In this document: piece by piece, positions 16,739 to 24,983 of the stretch
How positions within the stretch are numbered: the stretch's first letter is position 1
Layout of the letters: each line of letters opens with the position of its first letter
The notes under the pieces: generated by a model
Told to the model about the DNA's origin: nothing
The model's database searches: none
The model's input: the letters and a program-made list of their open reading frames with translations, nothing else
Made by a program: the position numbers and the translations under genes
Assembly (NCBI GenBank): GCA_937998875.1
Contig: CALLBO010000119.1
Coordinates: forward strand, 1-37,074
Direction: 5' to 3'
Length of the DNA: 37,074 nucleotides
DNA from: an uncultured Granulosicoccaceae bacterium
GTDB lineage: Bacteria > Pseudomonadota > Gammaproteobacteria > Granulosicoccales > Granulosicoccaceae

Positions 16739-17356
16739 GTGCAAGCCGAACTCAACGACCTGATCAACCGCCTGGTTAATACCGATGATCCGGAGGAAGT
16801 CGGCCGACTGTACCGACAATGGGCAGAGTCCTATGACAGTGATCTCGAGGCTTTTGGATATGTAGCACCCGCAATCGGTGTGTCCATATTTCAGGGGCTA
16901 ATCCCTTCAAAGACCGCCGTGGTGCACGATGCCGGATGCGGTACCGGGAAAGTCGGAGAATTGCTGGCCAGTGCCGGTTATAAAAATCTACATGGCCGTG
17001 ATTTTTCAGATGACATGCTGGCTGTGGCAAACAGCAGAGGGTGTTACCTGTCTCTGAGTCAGGCGGACTACACCAAACCGCTCTCACTCAAGAGCAACTG
17101 CTTTGACGGCATAATCTCAATTGGCGTTTACACAAAAAGATTTAAAGGTAATTTCCTGCAGGAGGTGCTGCGACTACTCAAGCCTGCCGGGTGGATTGTG
17201 TTCAGCTGTCGACCACTGTACTTCGAGGAAGTGCTGGAATCTTTAAAGCTGTTGCATACGGAAGGGGCGATTTCGAAATCTTCTATCGTTTGTAATGACT
17301 ATATGACAGGTCAAAACGCGTCTGCATACTATATTGCCCTAAATAAAGCGGCTTAG
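16739..17356 (+). CDS. Class I SAM-dependent methyltransferase (WBSCR27-like)
   Basis: A 205-residue predicted methyltransferase. Motif I is VVHDAGCGTGKVGELL (glycines at about 66-70), the acidic turn after strand two is GRDFSDDML, QADYTKPL fits motif III, and FDGIISIGVYTKRF plus LLKPAGWIVFSC form motifs IV to VI. The N-terminal VGRLYRQWAESYDSDLEAFGY is typical of methyltransferases related to human WBSCR27 (METTL27). The substrate is unknown. The start is GTG at 16739, supported by AGGGGA (16727-16732). The 192 bp before it contain no clear gene or terminator. Confidence 0.85.
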   Translation: MQAELNDLINRLVNTDDPEEVGRLYRQWAESYDSDLEAFGYVAPAIGVSIFQGLIPSKTAVVHDAGCGTGKVGELLASAGYKNLHGRDFSDDMLAVANSRGCYLSLSQADYTKPLSLKSNCFDGIISIGVYTKRFKGNFLQEVLRLLKPAGWIVFSCRPLYFEEVLESLKLLHTEGAISKSSIVCNDYMTGQNASAYYIALNKAA

Positions 17357-17816
17357 AACAAAGTGTCATGAAGCAAGGCCTAAACACCGTTCCTGATTGG
17401 CCATTCCCGCATTCTGTCCCAAAGTAAAGCTGTAGTTTGTGGCTCTGTGATCCGGAACTGGAATACAGGTGGCTCCGTGTACTTTGCCGGTACTCGTCGT
17501 TTACTGCTTCGAAAATTATAGTAGATATGTCAACATAATGCATTTGGATAGCGACTGACATACGATTGGATAACAGAGGCGGGCGTAGCCGTGTGATTGC
17601 TTTGCCGGTCCGCAGACCGTGAGTTTGCGTCAATTGCCCGTGTCAATCGGCGTAAACAGTCGCTTATGGGCAATCTGTACCTCATTGTGCACATTAGGCG
17701 CGTGTTAAACTTGGATGCGTACCCTGTAAGTGGATAGCCCCGCGCTTGCTTGTGGCTCTCTACCGTGGAAATCCCACGATGTATCAGAATATTTACACAA
17801 TCCTGTGGAGGATTTG
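17357..17816 (+). other. 460-bp intergenic region upstream of the transporter operon
   Basis: No credible gene is present on either strand. A small perfect hairpin, CGGTC/GACCG with loop CGCA, occurs at 17606-17619. The GGAGGA at 17807-17812 is the ribosome binding site of the binding-protein gene. The transporter promoter probably lies here, but I cannot point to convincing -35/-10 boxes. Confidence 0.5.
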
Positions 17817-19490
17817 ATGAAATTCAGAAAGAAGAACGGTCAGGAACTGCCATCGCACGTGACTGAAATGGCAGAGTCGGTTAAGAACAGCGACGGCATG
17901 TCACGACGTGAGTTCCTCGCCATTGCCAGTATCTTTGGCGCCAGCACCACCACTGCGTACAGCATGCTCGGCATGATCGCACCGTCGGTTGCCCACGCAG
18001 ACGGTCACGGCAAAAAGCAGGGCGGTACAGTTCGCTACCAGACCGAAGTTCGTGCACTGAAAGATCCTCGCACTTATGATTGGTCTCAGATTGCTAACTT
18101 CGCTCGCGGTTGGCAGGAGTACCTCGTTGAATACAACAATGATGCGACATTTACCGGCAAGCTGGTAGAAAGCTGGGATGTTAGTGAAGATGCTAAAACC
18201 TATACGCTAAATGTTCGTAAAGGTGTTAAGTGGAATAACGGTGATGACTTCACCGCAGAAGATGTAGCACGCAACATCGAAGGCTGGTGTGACAAGAGTG
18301 TCGAAGGCAACTCAATGGCGGGTCGCTTCGCGACACTAATCGATGAAGATTCAGGAAAGGCTATCGAAGGTGCTATCGAAGTTGTTGACAGCCATACTGT
18401 AAAGCTTAATCTGCCAGCATCTGATATCTCGCTTATTGCAGGCATGGCTGACTATCCTGCGGCGATTGTCCACAAAGACGCCGATCACACCGTTGAGAAC
18501 CCGATTGGAACAGGTCCGTATCTGCCTGAATCACTCAAGGTTGGTGAGAAAGCGGTACTGGTGCGAAATACAGACCACACCTGGTGGAACGAAGGTAACG
18601 GTGCCTGGGTGGATCGTGTTGAATTCATCGATTATGGAACTGAGCCAGCATCGCATTTTGCAGCCATGGAGTCTGATGAAGTTGATGTTAACTACAGCTC
18701 TGAAGGTGCTGAGATCATTGAGCTGTTCGACAGCATCGACGGTCTGGATCGCAATGATGTGGTAACCGCTGCAACCATCGTTATTCGCCCGAACCAGCAA
18801 GCAGAAGTTGACGGCAAAAAGCCTTACGCTGATAAGAAAGTTCGTCAGGCACTGGCAATGGCGGTTGATCCTGCGGTTTGTCTGGAACTCGGTATTGGTG
18901 GTCTTGGTGTTACTGCTGAAAACCACCATGTGGGCCCAATGCACCCGGATTATGCAGAACTCCCGGCGCAGAAAGTCGATCCTGCAGGTGCCAAAGCCCT
19001 GATGGAAGAAGCAGGCATGGCAGACTACGAGCACGAGTTGCTGTCAATTGACGCGGGCTATCGTAAAGACACTACCGATGCTGTTGCAGATATGCTGCGT
19101 AAAGCCGGTATCAAAGTGAAGCGTACTGTGCTGCCTGGTTCCACTTTCTGGAATGACTGGGCGAAGTATCCGTACTCTTCTACTAACTGGAATCATCGGC
19201 CATTGGGTGTACAGGTTCTTGGTCTGGCATATCGTTCCGGTGAAGCATGGAATGAAGCAGGCTTTGAAAACGCTGACTTTGACAACGCCCTTAAAGAGGC
19301 ACTGGCCATTGCAGATGTTGATAAGCGTCGCGAGAAGGTTAAGATCTGCGAGGAGATCATGCAGGATGAAGGCGTAATTGTGCAGCCATACTGGCGTACG
19401 CTGACAAACTACACTAAGTCTGATTTGGGTGGCGCAAACCACCACATCACTTTCGAGTTCCGTCCTCAGGACTTGTACTGGAAAGCTTGA
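17817..19490 (+). CDS. Tat-exported ABC transporter solute-binding protein (peptide/opine family 5)
   Basis: A 557-residue periplasmic binding protein. A long cytoplasmic-type N-region (about 28 residues) leads to the twin-arginine motif SRREFL (R30, R31), a hydrophobic stretch and a likely cleavage after AHA (residue 61). The mature domain has SBP_bac_5 hallmarks: GGTVRYQTEV, KLVESWDVSEDAKTYTLNVR, VKWNNGDDFTAEDVARNI and PIGTGPYLPE. The family binds peptides, opines, nickel chelates and other small molecules, so the ligand cannot be read directly. GGAGGA (17807-17812) fixes the ATG at 17817. A terminator follows immediately, then the permeases; Tat use suggests the protein folds, perhaps with ligand or cofactor, before export. 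Confidence 0.93.
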   Translation: MKFRKKNGQELPSHVTEMAESVKNSDGMSRREFLAIASIFGASTTTAYSMLGMIAPSVAHADGHGKKQGGTVRYQTEVRALKDPRTYDWSQIANFARGWQEYLVEYNNDATFTGKLVESWDVSEDAKTYTLNVRKGVKWNNGDDFTAEDVARNIEGWCDKSVEGNSMAGRFATLIDEDSGKAIEGAIEVVDSHTVKLNLPASDISLIAGMADYPAAIVHKDADHTVENPIGTGPYLPESLKVGEKAVLVRNTDHTWWNEGNGAWVDRVEFIDYGTEPASHFAAMESDEVDVNYSSEGAEIIELFDSIDGLDRNDVVTAATIVIRPNQQAEVDGKKPYADKKVRQALAMAVDPAVCLELGIGGLGVTAENHHVGPMHPDYAELPAQKVDPAGAKALMEEAGMADYEHELLSIDAGYRKDTTDAVADMLRKAGIKVKRTVLPGSTFWNDWAKYPYSSTNWNHRPLGVQVLGLAYRSGEAWNEAGFENADFDNALKEALAIADVDKRREKVKICEEIMQDEGVIVQPYWRTLTNYTKSDLGGANHHITFEFRPQDLYWKA

Positions 19491-19507
19491 TAGCACACGT
19501 TGCTAAT

Positions 19508-19539
19508 AAAGGGCTGTCTTAGGGCAGCCCTTTTTCTTT
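19508..19539 (+). terminator. Intrinsic terminator after the binding-protein gene
   Basis: AAAGGGCTG (19508-19516) pairs with CAGCCCTTT (19525-19533) over a 7-base loop, and a T-rich tail TTCTTT completes it. This is a clear rho-independent terminator. Placed between the binding protein and the membrane genes, it is expected to let most transcripts stop after the binding protein and only some read through. Confidence 0.85.
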
Positions 19540-19601
19540 GTATCCCCTTAAACTTTGTTCATCTAACTTTGTTATGCGGGAAAAATAACTAGGGAGTATG
19601 G

Positions 19602-20648
19602 ATGGTCAGCTTTCTGCTAAGAAGAACCGGAGTGATGTTGCTCACGGCGTTGTGTCTGACCTTTATTGTATTTTTCCTCACCAACCTTGAGCCCAATCTT
19701 GAGAAGTTAACCAAGAGTGAGGGCAATATGCGCATGACCGATGTGCAGGTGCAAAGCTGGTTAGAGAAAAACGGCTATCGACAACCACTTTTTAAACGTT
19801 ATGGCGAATGGCTTGGTGTGGCACCCGGCTGGACACGGACGGACGAAGACGGAAAAGTCACCGGCCGTTGTATCAAACGAGCTACGACAGCTGAAGAAGC
19901 ACCAAAGTTTTGCGGCATAATGCAGGGCGATTGGGGTTTCTCGCTGGTATTTAAGAATCCGGTATTCGGTATCATTAAAGAGAAACTGGCTTTAACCGGC
20001 AAGCTGATGCTGTGTGTTTTAATTGTTATGGTGCCCGCCGCGCTAATAATTGGTGTGATTGCCGGCATGCGGGAAGGCAGCAAAACAGACCGCGTACTGT
20101 CGACCTTTTCAATATTGACAACATCAACACCCGAATACGTATCGGGGGTCATTTTTATTATTGTGTTTGCCAGTAAGTTTGGTGGATTAAGGTGGTTTAA
20201 GGGTACCGCGGCCACCGCGATGGATGGCATCACGTTCGAGAATTTTACTCTACCCGTCATGGCGCTTGCGCTCTATGGTGTCGGTTACATTGCACGAATG
20301 ACCCGAGCCTCGATGGCTGAGGTTATGACCGAGCAATACATAAGAACAGCAAGACTTAAAGGTTTAAGTTTTCCGGCAATAATCCTTAAGCACGCGTTAC
20401 GCAATGCGCTAATTGCACCGTTTACCGTTATCGTTCTGCAGATTCCCTACTTGTTAACCGGTGTTGTAATTATAGAAACGCTTTTTAACTACAAGGGGTT
20501 TGGATGGACGCTGGTAGCTGCTGTTGGCAACAATGATATCGAATTGCTGCTGGCCTGTTCTGTAGTGGCTGTGTTCGTTGTTTTATTAACACAGCTAATT
20601 TCCGATATTGGCTATGTGTTCCTCAATCCGCGTATTCGAGTGAGTTAG
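19602..20648 (+). CDS. ABC transporter permease, DppB/OppB-like
   Basis: A 348-residue inner-membrane permease with an N-terminal helix (about 7-28) and roughly five further helices. The cytoplasmic coupling block EQYIRTARLKGLSFPAIILK followed by HALRNALIAPFTV is the EAA loop typical of DppB. Compared with typical DppB there is an extra stretch of about 30 residues (about 72-108) in the first periplasmic region, containing C90 and C104, which could form a disulphide. AGGGAG (19591-19596) supports the ATG at 19602; an earlier ATG at 19598 is in another frame. It follows the terminator and is 9 bp before the second permease. Confidence 0.92.
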   Translation: MVSFLLRRTGVMLLTALCLTFIVFFLTNLEPNLEKLTKSEGNMRMTDVQVQSWLEKNGYRQPLFKRYGEWLGVAPGWTRTDEDGKVTGRCIKRATTAEEAPKFCGIMQGDWGFSLVFKNPVFGIIKEKLALTGKLMLCVLIVMVPAALIIGVIAGMREGSKTDRVLSTFSILTTSTPEYVSGVIFIIVFASKFGGLRWFKGTAATAMDGITFENFTLPVMALALYGVGYIARMTRASMAEVMTEQYIRTARLKGLSFPAIILKHALRNALIAPFTVIVLQIPYLLTGVVIIETLFNYKGFGWTLVAAVGNNDIELLLACSVVAVFVVLLTQLISDIGYVFLNPRIRVS

Positions 20649-20657
20649 GGGAAAGCC

Positions 20658-21812
20658 ATGGATAGACTAACCGCTAGTGAAATTATCATCCGCATGCTGA
20701 TTCAGTTTAATCCAGTGTGGATCGGTCTTGCTGTAATACTGACCGCGTCATGGTTGTTTCGGAAGAAGCTGGGTTTATATGGAAAACTCTTCGCAAGCCC
20801 GGTAGGCGTCGTTGGGTTGGTACTGGTTTTATTCTGGGTGCTAACTGCAATCTTTGCAGACCTGATAGCTACCATGGATCCGTTGACGCAGATCTCCGGC
20901 ATGAAAAATAAAAAACCGGGTTGGCCGGTATCAGGCGCTGAAGGTGAATGGTATCTGTTAGGGGGTGATAATCTGGCGCGTGATGTTTTCAGCCGTATGG
21001 TCAAGGGTAGTCAGTTGGTGATAGCGATTGCACCGGCTGCCACCATTTTTGCTTTTATGGTGGGTATTACTCTGGGTTTACCAGCTGGTTTTTATGGCGG
21101 CAAGCTTGATACTGGATTGAGCTTTCTCGCTAACCTTGTTCTGGCATTCCCGGTGATTTTGTTGTTCTTCTTGCTGGTAACACCCGAGATCAGATCTACC
21201 GGTGTGCCATTGGCACTGGCGGGTGTGCTGTTTTTGTTTCCGATTATATTCTTTGTGATGTTGTTTTACTCCCGGTACAGAGAGCAGCCTGGCAGGCTTG
21301 GGGTGCTGCTTGTTATTACGCTGGTACTTGGTTTATGGGCTTATTCCGGTTTGGCGTTTAATAAAGATCCATTCGGTGTTTTCTACATGGATCCAAACTT
21401 ATTGAATATTTTTGTATCTGTGGTGTTTGTTAACTCGCCTACTGTATTTCGTATTGTTCGTGGCCTGACGATCGATATAAAAACACGTGATTATGTGGCT
21501 GCAGCGCAGACTCGTGGTGAAAGGCCGTGGTACATCATGCTGTGGGAAGTGCTACCCAATGCACGAGGACCATTAATTGTCGATTTTTGTTTGCGTATCG
21601 GGTACACCACTATTTTGCTGGGTACTCTTGGTTTTTTCGGTCTGGGAGTAACACCCGAGAGTCCTGACTGGGGCATGACAATTAACGAAGGTCGAAAGTT
21701 GCTGGCGGTTTATCCGCACCCGGCACTACCGCCGACGATTGCACTGATGACGCTGGTCCTCGGTTTGAACCTGTTAGCTGATGGCTTGCGGGAAGAGTCG
21801 TTAAAAGACTAG
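20658..21812 (+). CDS. ABC transporter permease, DppC/OppC-like, with extra membrane segments
   Basis: A 384-residue permease, longer than the usual DppC (about 300). There are hydrophobic helices at about 18-34, 46-70, 118-142 and 153-174. An unusual inserted stretch (about 180-248) holds two more hydrophobic segments (VPLALAGVLFLFPIIFFVM and LGVLLVITLVLGLWAYSGLA). The core then resumes at FVNSPTVFRIVRG. The EAA loop is RDYVAAAQTRGERPWYIMLW, followed by LPNARGPLIVDF and TLGFFGLGVTPESPDWGMTI, all DppC hallmarks. It is preceded by GGGGAAAG 9 bases after the DppB-like stop. The insert suggests a specialised subfamily. Confidence 0.92.
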   Translation: MDRLTASEIIIRMLIQFNPVWIGLAVILTASWLFRKKLGLYGKLFASPVGVVGLVLVLFWVLTAIFADLIATMDPLTQISGMKNKKPGWPVSGAEGEWYLLGGDNLARDVFSRMVKGSQLVIAIAPAATIFAFMVGITLGLPAGFYGGKLDTGLSFLANLVLAFPVILLFFLLVTPEIRSTGVPLALAGVLFLFPIIFFVMLFYSRYREQPGRLGVLLVITLVLGLWAYSGLAFNKDPFGVFYMDPNLLNIFVSVVFVNSPTVFRIVRGLTIDIKTRDYVAAAQTRGERPWYIMLWEVLPNARGPLIVDFCLRIGYTTILLGTLGFFGLGVTPESPDWGMTINEGRKLLAVYPHPALPPTIALMTLVLGLNLLADGLREESLKD

Positions 21813-21866
21813 GCATGCTCTTAATGAATAGTGAGAAAAACAAGAACGAATCAGGAGTGCCTGGCA

Positions 21867-23948
21867 ATGAGCGTTGAACCGATACTGGAAATCGACAAGC
21901 TGAATATTTCGTTCTTTGTGCGGGCTGGAGAAATCCCTGCAGTAATGGATTTTTCGTGCAAGGTCATGCCCGGTGAAACCATGGGTCTGGTTGGTGAGTC
22001 CGGGTGCGGTAAGTCTACAGTCGCACTCGGTATCATGCGCGATATGGGTAACCGCGGCAAGATTGTTGGCGGCAGTATCAAATATCATGGTCGCGACATG
22101 GGCGAAATGTCTGAAGATGAGTTGCGTGACATCCGTGGGTCCAAGATAGCAATGATCTATCAGGAGCCGATGGCATCATTAAATCCTGCGATGAAGATCG
22201 GCAAACAGCTAATGGAAGTGCTGATTATTCATGAAAATGCATCAAAGGCAGAAGCTTACGAGCGTTCTTTTGCGATGCTCGAGTCGGTCAAGTTGCCGGA
22301 TCCCAAGCGTGTTATGAATGCCTACCCGCATCAGATTTCGGGTGGACAGCAACAGCGTATTGTAATTGCCATGGCACTGCTATCAAAGCCGGATTTGTTA
22401 TTGCTTGACGAGCCTACCACCGCCCTTGATGTGACGATCGAAGCGGGCATTGTTCAGCTGATTAAGGAGCTTGGCCGTGAAACCGGCACCTCGATGCTGT
22501 TTATCTCCCACAACCTCGGTTTGATACTCGAAACCTGTGATCGCATCACGGTGATGTATTCCGGCGAAGCGGTAGAGACAGGTACCGTCAACGAAGTATT
22601 CGACCATATGCGTCACCCTTATACACAAGGATTGTTTAACTCTATTCCGTTACCGGGTGCCGATAAGAACTCACGTCCGCTGGTTGCCATACCGGGGCAG
22701 TTGCCATTGCCAATGGAGCGCCCGCACGGTTGTAATTTCGGACCGCGTTGTCCGCACTTTGCAGATAAGTGCGATGCTAATCCGGTACGTATGCAGCCCG
22801 TAGCTGGTGAAGAAAATCACATGTCTCGCTGTGTACGTATTGACGAGCTCGACTGGAATGCCGAGCCTGAACGCCCGGTAGTAACTGACCCTGCAGTTCC
22901 CGGTGAGGTAGTCCTGGATGTTAAAGACCTGAAGAAATACTACAACGTCGCCGCAAATCAGATGTTCGGTGGTGGTGATAAGCGTACCGTTAAAGCAAAT
23001 GAATCCATTACTCTGCAAGCACGTGAATCGGAGACCGTTGCAATTGTTGGAGAATCCGGTTGTGGTAAGTCAACCCTTGCCAAGGTATTGCTTGGCCTTG
23101 AAACAGCTACCGACGGTGAAGTAACGCTGTCTGGTGTCTCTATTGGTAACACCGAAGTTGGTGATCGTGATACAGATACGGTGGCCTCTGTGCAAATGGT
23201 ATTTCAGAACCCGTTCGATACTTTAAACCCGAGTCATTCGGTAGGTTCGCAGATCATGCGAACACTTGAGAAGTTCCGTATCGGTAACAGCAATGAAGAG
23301 CGTCGTGAACGCATGCTCGAGTTACTTGATCTGGTAAAGCTGCCACGCGCATTTGCCAACCGGATGCCAAGGCAATTGTCCGGTGGGCAAAAGCAACGTA
23401 TTGGTGTCGCGCGCGCATTTGCGGGGCAGCCAAAAGTCGTAGTTGCAGATGAGCCGGTGTCGGCACTTGATGTATCCGTTCAAGCTGCAGTCACCGAACT
23501 GTTAATGGAGATCCAGCGTGAAGCGAAAACGACCATGCTGTTTATCAGTCATGATCTTTCAGTGGTTCGCTACATCGCTGATCGTGTGGTAGTGATGTAC
23601 CTCGGCCACATAGTGGAGCAGGGTGACACAGATGACATCTTTGCACCGCCGTATCATCCCTACACGGAGGCATTGTTATCTGCCATCCCAATCGCTGATA
23701 CCCGTGTTAAGAAAAAGCAGATCGTACTCGATGGAGATATACCTTCCGCACTTAATCCGCCCAGCGGTTGTCCGTTTCAAACCCGGTGCGGTCATAAATC
23801 CAAAGTAGCTGATAGCCTGTGCGAACGTGAGTTGCCGCCGCTGATAGATCTTGGCAATGGTCACGTGATGAAATGCCACTTGTCTGATGAACACTTACAG
23901 GCAATGGAACCTGTCATTAGTTTTGATACGGACAAACAAGCCTCATAG
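21867..23948 (+). CDS. Fused dual ABC ATPase (DppD-DppF type)
   Basis: A 693-residue protein with two complete nucleotide-binding domains. The first has Walker A GESGCGKST (43-51), signature ISGGQQQR (about 157) and Walker B LLLLDEPTTALD. The second has Walker A GESGCGKST (395-403), LSGGQKQR and VVVADEPVSALD. Each half ends in the oligopeptide-transporter C-terminal extension (CNFGPRCPHFADKC and CPFQTRCGHKS, cysteine-rich). It therefore supplies both ATPase subunits for the two permeases. AGGAG (21853-21857) lies 9 bases before the ATG at 21867, which is preferred over an in-frame upstream start at 21831. Confidence 0.94.
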   Translation: MSVEPILEIDKLNISFFVRAGEIPAVMDFSCKVMPGETMGLVGESGCGKSTVALGIMRDMGNRGKIVGGSIKYHGRDMGEMSEDELRDIRGSKIAMIYQEPMASLNPAMKIGKQLMEVLIIHENASKAEAYERSFAMLESVKLPDPKRVMNAYPHQISGGQQQRIVIAMALLSKPDLLLLDEPTTALDVTIEAGIVQLIKELGRETGTSMLFISHNLGLILETCDRITVMYSGEAVETGTVNEVFDHMRHPYTQGLFNSIPLPGADKNSRPLVAIPGQLPLPMERPHGCNFGPRCPHFADKCDANPVRMQPVAGEENHMSRCVRIDELDWNAEPERPVVTDPAVPGEVVLDVKDLKKYYNVAANQMFGGGDKRTVKANESITLQARESETVAIVGESGCGKSTLAKVLLGLETATDGEVTLSGVSIGNTEVGDRDTDTVASVQMVFQNPFDTLNPSHSVGSQIMRTLEKFRIGNSNEERRERMLELLDLVKLPRAFANRMPRQLSGGQKQRIGVARAFAGQPKVVVADEPVSALDVSVQAAVTELLMEIQREAKTTMLFISHDLSVVRYIADRVVVMYLGHIVEQGDTDDIFAPPYHPYTEALLSAIPIADTRVKKKQIVLDGDIPSALNPPSGCPFQTRCGHKSKVADSLCERELPPLIDLGNGHVMKCHLSDEHLQAMEPVISFDTDKQAS

Positions 23949-23957
23949 GAGAGTTAT

Positions 23958-24956
23958 ATGACAACTTCTGCTATTCCTTTTCCAGAAGCGCTGCCCTCAG
24001 GCTTTCAATGGTTCGAAGGTGAGCCGGAGTTTGATCCTGCTGTGCACCTGGCGCTTGAGATGCCGGAGACCATCACGCATTTGCAGGAGTTTGGTTATAG
24101 CGATGAAGAGGTCAGTCGTAAAGCCACCAGTGTTGCTGTTTCTTCGCCATACAGAATTTTGTCTGACGAAGGCGCTTCGGTACTGCTACAGGTAGCCAGA
24201 TCCCTGCGACAGCACGCAATTAGTTGTGAGCGCATAGAAAATATGGTGCGTGGCGGGTGTTACCGGTCCAGATTCCTGCGTGACCTATGTGTTGATCCGT
24301 CATTGACCGAGTTGATGTGTGAGATTTATCAGACTGATGTCGCACCTCATACAATGCCTCTACATCTTGGCCATATGAATTTTTCACCGGATGATTTATC
24401 CAAAGCCGTTGATAAATGGCACCACGATACCCTGCCGCTGGATACGGTGATGATGGTCAGCGACCCAGCAACGCTCGATGGTGGCAAGTTTGAATATTTC
24501 GTCGGTACCAAGGCAGAGATGGCAGCACTTGCCAAAGAAGGTAAAACACCACCGCTGGATAGAATCGTAGCACCACATTTCGCAGGTCCGGGTTATGCCA
24601 TTGCATTACATGGCAATATGGTTGTGCATCGTGGTGGACCACTGAATAAGCCGGGTGAGCGAATCAGCATGGTGAATGGTTATGTAGCCACTGATACCTC
24701 ACTTGATGATCAGCACCGACATGCTGATCTAAAGCTGGTTGACCCGCCCGAAGCACTTTATGCAGAGTGGGCCAGACATGCTGCGTGGCGTGGGAAATCA
24801 AGACTCGAAAAACTACTCGGTGACATTGAATTCACTACTGATCATGAGTTGGTTGCAGCGAGGCTTGAAGATGCGATTGCGGATGTGCAGCAGGCGATTG
24901 TAGAAATGAAGCAGGATGACGTCGAAATGCATCATTATGAGCGCAACGTTAAGTAG
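23958..24956 (+). CDS. 2-oxoglutarate/Fe(II)-dependent oxygenase (phytanoyl-CoA dioxygenase-like)
   Basis: A 332-residue protein with the iron-binding facial triad H155-x-D157 (KWHHDTLPLD) and H224 (MVVHRGGP), and a candidate 2-oxoglutarate arginine R235 (GERISMVNGYV). The spacing and the RGGPL...GERISMV context fit the double-stranded beta-helix oxygenases. Members hydroxylate or oxidatively demethylate small molecules. It starts 9 bp after the ATPase stop with GGAGAG upstream and lies 27 bp before the MttB-family gene, so it is almost certainly in the same transcript. The substrate is probably the imported compound; this is inference. Confidence 0.8.
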   Translation: MTTSAIPFPEALPSGFQWFEGEPEFDPAVHLALEMPETITHLQEFGYSDEEVSRKATSVAVSSPYRILSDEGASVLLQVARSLRQHAISCERIENMVRGGCYRSRFLRDLCVDPSLTELMCEIYQTDVAPHTMPLHLGHMNFSPDDLSKAVDKWHHDTLPLDTVMMVSDPATLDGGKFEYFVGTKAEMAALAKEGKTPPLDRIVAPHFAGPGYAIALHGNMVVHRGGPLNKPGERISMVNGYVATDTSLDDQHRHADLKLVDPPEALYAEWARHAAWRGKSRLEKLLGDIEFTTDHELVAARLEDAIADVQQAIVEMKQDDVEMHHYERNVK

Positions 24957-24983
24957 CCTGTATTAACACGGCAGCCCGGGTTT

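Noticed and set aside
17283..17633. A 116-codon minus-strand frame in the gap after the methyltransferase gene
   Set aside because: It overlaps the methyltransferase gene, has low-complexity random-looking composition and no family features.
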